DNA from: Cavia porcellus
Taxonomy: Eukaryota > Chordata > Mammalia > Rodentia > Caviidae
Direction: 5' to 3'
Assembly (NCBI RefSeq): GCF_034190915.1
Contig: NW_026947626.1
Span: 496,001-560,000, forward strand
DNA length: 64,000 nt
Under the pieces are notes generated by a model, which was given only the letters and a program-made list of their open reading frames with translations, was not told the DNA's origin and did no database searches. The position numbers and the translations under genes were made by a program. This document shows, piece by piece, positions 62,730 through 64,000 of the stretch (positions are counted from its first letter, which is position 1; each line of letters opens with the position of its first letter).

Positions 62730-64000
62730 CACACCCATACAATGCGCACCACCCCGTGATGTTTTTCTCACTCCTACTAGTGAATGTAATGTAACACACA
62801 CCCATACAATGCGCACCACCCCGTGATGTTTTTCTCACTCCTACTAGTGAATGTAATGTAACACACACCCATACAATGCGCACCACCCCGTGATGTTTTT
62901 CTCACTCCTACTACTGAATGTAATGTAACACACACCCATACAATGCGCACCACCCCGTGATGTTTTTCTCACTCCTACTAGTGAATGTAATGTAACACAC
63001 ACCCATACAATGCGCACCACCCCGCGATGTTTTTCAGAAACCTATCCTACATTGCCACTGCATGTTCCCTGACCTCCCCATGCTGACCACCCCGCAGTGC
63101 TTTTCTCCATCCTACATTGCCACTCACTGTCTATCCTAATTCAGACCCTGTGATTCACACCACCCCGTGATGTTTTTCTCACTCCTACTAGTGAATGCAA
63201 TGTAACACACACCCATACAATGCGCACCACCCTGTGATGCTTTTCTCACTCCCAATAGTGAATGTAATGTAACACACACCCATACAATGCGCACCACCCC
63301 GTGATGCTTTTCTCACTGCTACTAGTGAATGTAATGTAACAGACACCCATACAATGCGCACCACCCCGTGATGGTTTTCTCACTCCTACTAGTGAATGTA
63401 ATGTAACACACACCCATACAATGCGCACCACCCCGTGATGTTTTTCTCACTCCTACTAGTGAATGTAATGTAACACACACCCATACAATGCGCACCACCC
63501 CGTGATGTTTTTCTCACTCCTACTAGTGAATGTAATGTAACACACACCCATACAATGCGCACCACCCCGTGATGTTTTTCTCACTTCTACTAGTGAATGT
63601 AATGTAATACACACCCATACAATGCGCACCACCCCGTGATGTTTTTCTCACTCCTACTAGTGAATGTCATGTAACACACACCCATACAATGCGCACCACC
63701 CCGTGATGTTTTTCTCACTCCTACTAGTGAATGTAATGTAACACACACCCATACAATGCGCACCACCCCGTGATGTTTTTCTCACTCCTACTAGTGAATG
63801 TAATGTAACATACACCCCTACAATGCGCACCACCCCGTGATGTTTTTGTCACTCCTACTAGTGAATGTAATGTAACACACACCCATACAATGCGCACCAC
63901 TCCGTGATGTTTTTCTCACTCCTACTAGTGAATGTAATGTAACACACACCCATACAATGCGCACCACCCCATGATGTTTTTCTCTCTCCTACTCGTGAAT
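62730..64000. repeat. Copy of 50920-52190 at 11,810-bp offset
   Basis: P49 corresponds to P39 (both TGTCTATCC with CCCTGTGATTC). The arrays share the rare CTCCCAATAG, AACAGACACC, GATGGTTTTC, CTTCTAC with ATGTAATACAC, GAATGTCATG and ACATACACCCCTAC monomers. The CTACTACTGAATG monomer before P also matches. The window ends inside the 13th monomer after P49, so the true length is unknown. Confidence 0.88.
63024..63166 (+). repeat. P49, 143 bp, TGTCTATCC type
   Basis: Matches P39, 11,810 bp upstream. Last complete P in the window. Confidence 0.95.

Larger units (their letters stand above)
60735..62760. repeat. 1,013-bp tandem duplication (P47 and P48)
   Basis: P47 and P48 are 1,013 bp apart and identical by eye, both with ACATTGTCACTG and the 1-bp deletion. 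Flanking tags repeat at the same spacing: CCCTTGATGTTTTTTTCAC with CTCTTACTAG, TGCAATG without ACCCT, CACCAATACAATG, and after P a CCACGTGATGTTTCTCTC monomer. The outer limits (about 60735-61747 and 61748-62760) are estimates. Confidence 0.88.
1..64000. repeat. 67-bp satellite field with punctuation elements (whole window)
   Basis: A 67-bp monomer runs head to tail through the whole window in one orientation. A clean copy is 1392-1458; it begins GTGATGTTTTTCTCAC, has ACTAGTGAATG in the middle and ends GCGCACCACCCC. Base content of that copy is A19 C21 G9 T18 (45% GC), with C far above G on this strand throughout. About 849 monomers plus 49 full and one partial 143-bp P elements account for every base. 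Most monomers differ from the clean copy at 0-3 positions. Recurrent variants are GATGC for GATGT, CTGCTAC for CTCCTAC, and AACGCAC for AACACAC. The organisation is typical of eukaryotic satellite DNA with higher-order repeats. The family is not recognised and its chromosomal location cannot be inferred. Confidence 0.97.

Noticed and set aside
1..64000. CRISPR array
   Set aside because: Repeats of 67 bp have no unique spacers between them, P is itself repeated, and no cas genes exist here.
1..64000. Plasmid or phage iteron or origin repeats
   Set aside because: Far too long and homogeneous over 64 kb with no replication gene; higher-order structure fits eukaryotic satellite DNA.
1..64000. 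Telomeric repeats or CENP-B box
   Set aside because: No TTAGGG-type runs and no TTCG....A..CGGG match in monomer or P. A centromeric role can be neither claimed nor excluded.
1..64000. G-quadruplex array on the minus strand
   Set aside because: Only two G-runs of three or more per monomer (GGGG and GGG), about 16 bases apart, with the next pair some 46 bases away. This is too sparse for the usual four-run pattern.
1..64000. tRNA, rRNA or other structured RNA genes
   Set aside because: No cloverleaf, rRNA core or conserved structured motif was seen in the monomer or P; all sequence is explained by the repeat.

Overview
The whole 64-kb window is one satellite DNA field. I find no protein-coding gene, RNA gene, mobile element or unique-sequence island in it. 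Everything is built from two parts in one orientation: a 67-bp monomer (clean copy at 1392-1458) and a 143-bp punctuation element, called P here (for example 4215-4357). P interrupts the monomer arrays at irregular but strictly quantised distances. I count one partial and 49 complete P elements (P0-P49) and about 849 monomers. These counts plus ten net indel corrections add up to exactly 64,000 bases, so the parse leaves nothing unexplained. A megabase-type satellite with nested higher-order repeats points to a eukaryote with a sizeable genome, in centromeric, pericentromeric, subtelomeric or other heterochromatin. The species cannot be told from the sequence, and I do not recognise the satellite family.

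P is a degenerate pair of monomers. Its 70-bp and 73-bp halves both keep the monomer's ACCACCCC end and T-rich start, and they share a segment (ATCCTACATTGCCACT) that ordinary monomers lack. Almost every P is followed by an 'entry' monomer carrying TGCAATG and ending ACCCT, so P plus entry monomer is the unit that gets copied. Diagnostic bases sort P into about ten subfamilies, whose order along the DNA records the amplification history.

Layout. 1-3345 and 10599-13943 are copies 10,598 bp apart. Between them, 5975-10508 holds about 2.4 tandem copies of a 1,894-bp unit (9-mer plus 15-mer arrays). 14478-17327 is a 1,425-bp tandem duplication. 17185-24834 is a 3,922-bp unit repeated about twice. 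24835-29458 is a mosaic array fused from several types. 29459-39053 and 39054 to about 50650 are two copies of a roughly 9.6-kb unit; the second also contains a 1,961-bp tandem duplication. About 53800-57790 is a 2,229-bp tandem repeat. About 60735-62760 is a 1,013-bp tandem duplication. About 62730-64000 repeats 50920-52190 at an offset of 11,810 bp.

There are no genes working together here. What can be read is a recombination record: unequal exchange in register with the 67-bp period, at scales from one monomer to about 11 kb, with rare indel monomers and P subfamilies as lineage tags. Open reading frames on either strand are by-products of the 67-bp period (67 = 1 mod 3) and are listed as rejected. 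All counts and alignments were made by eye.
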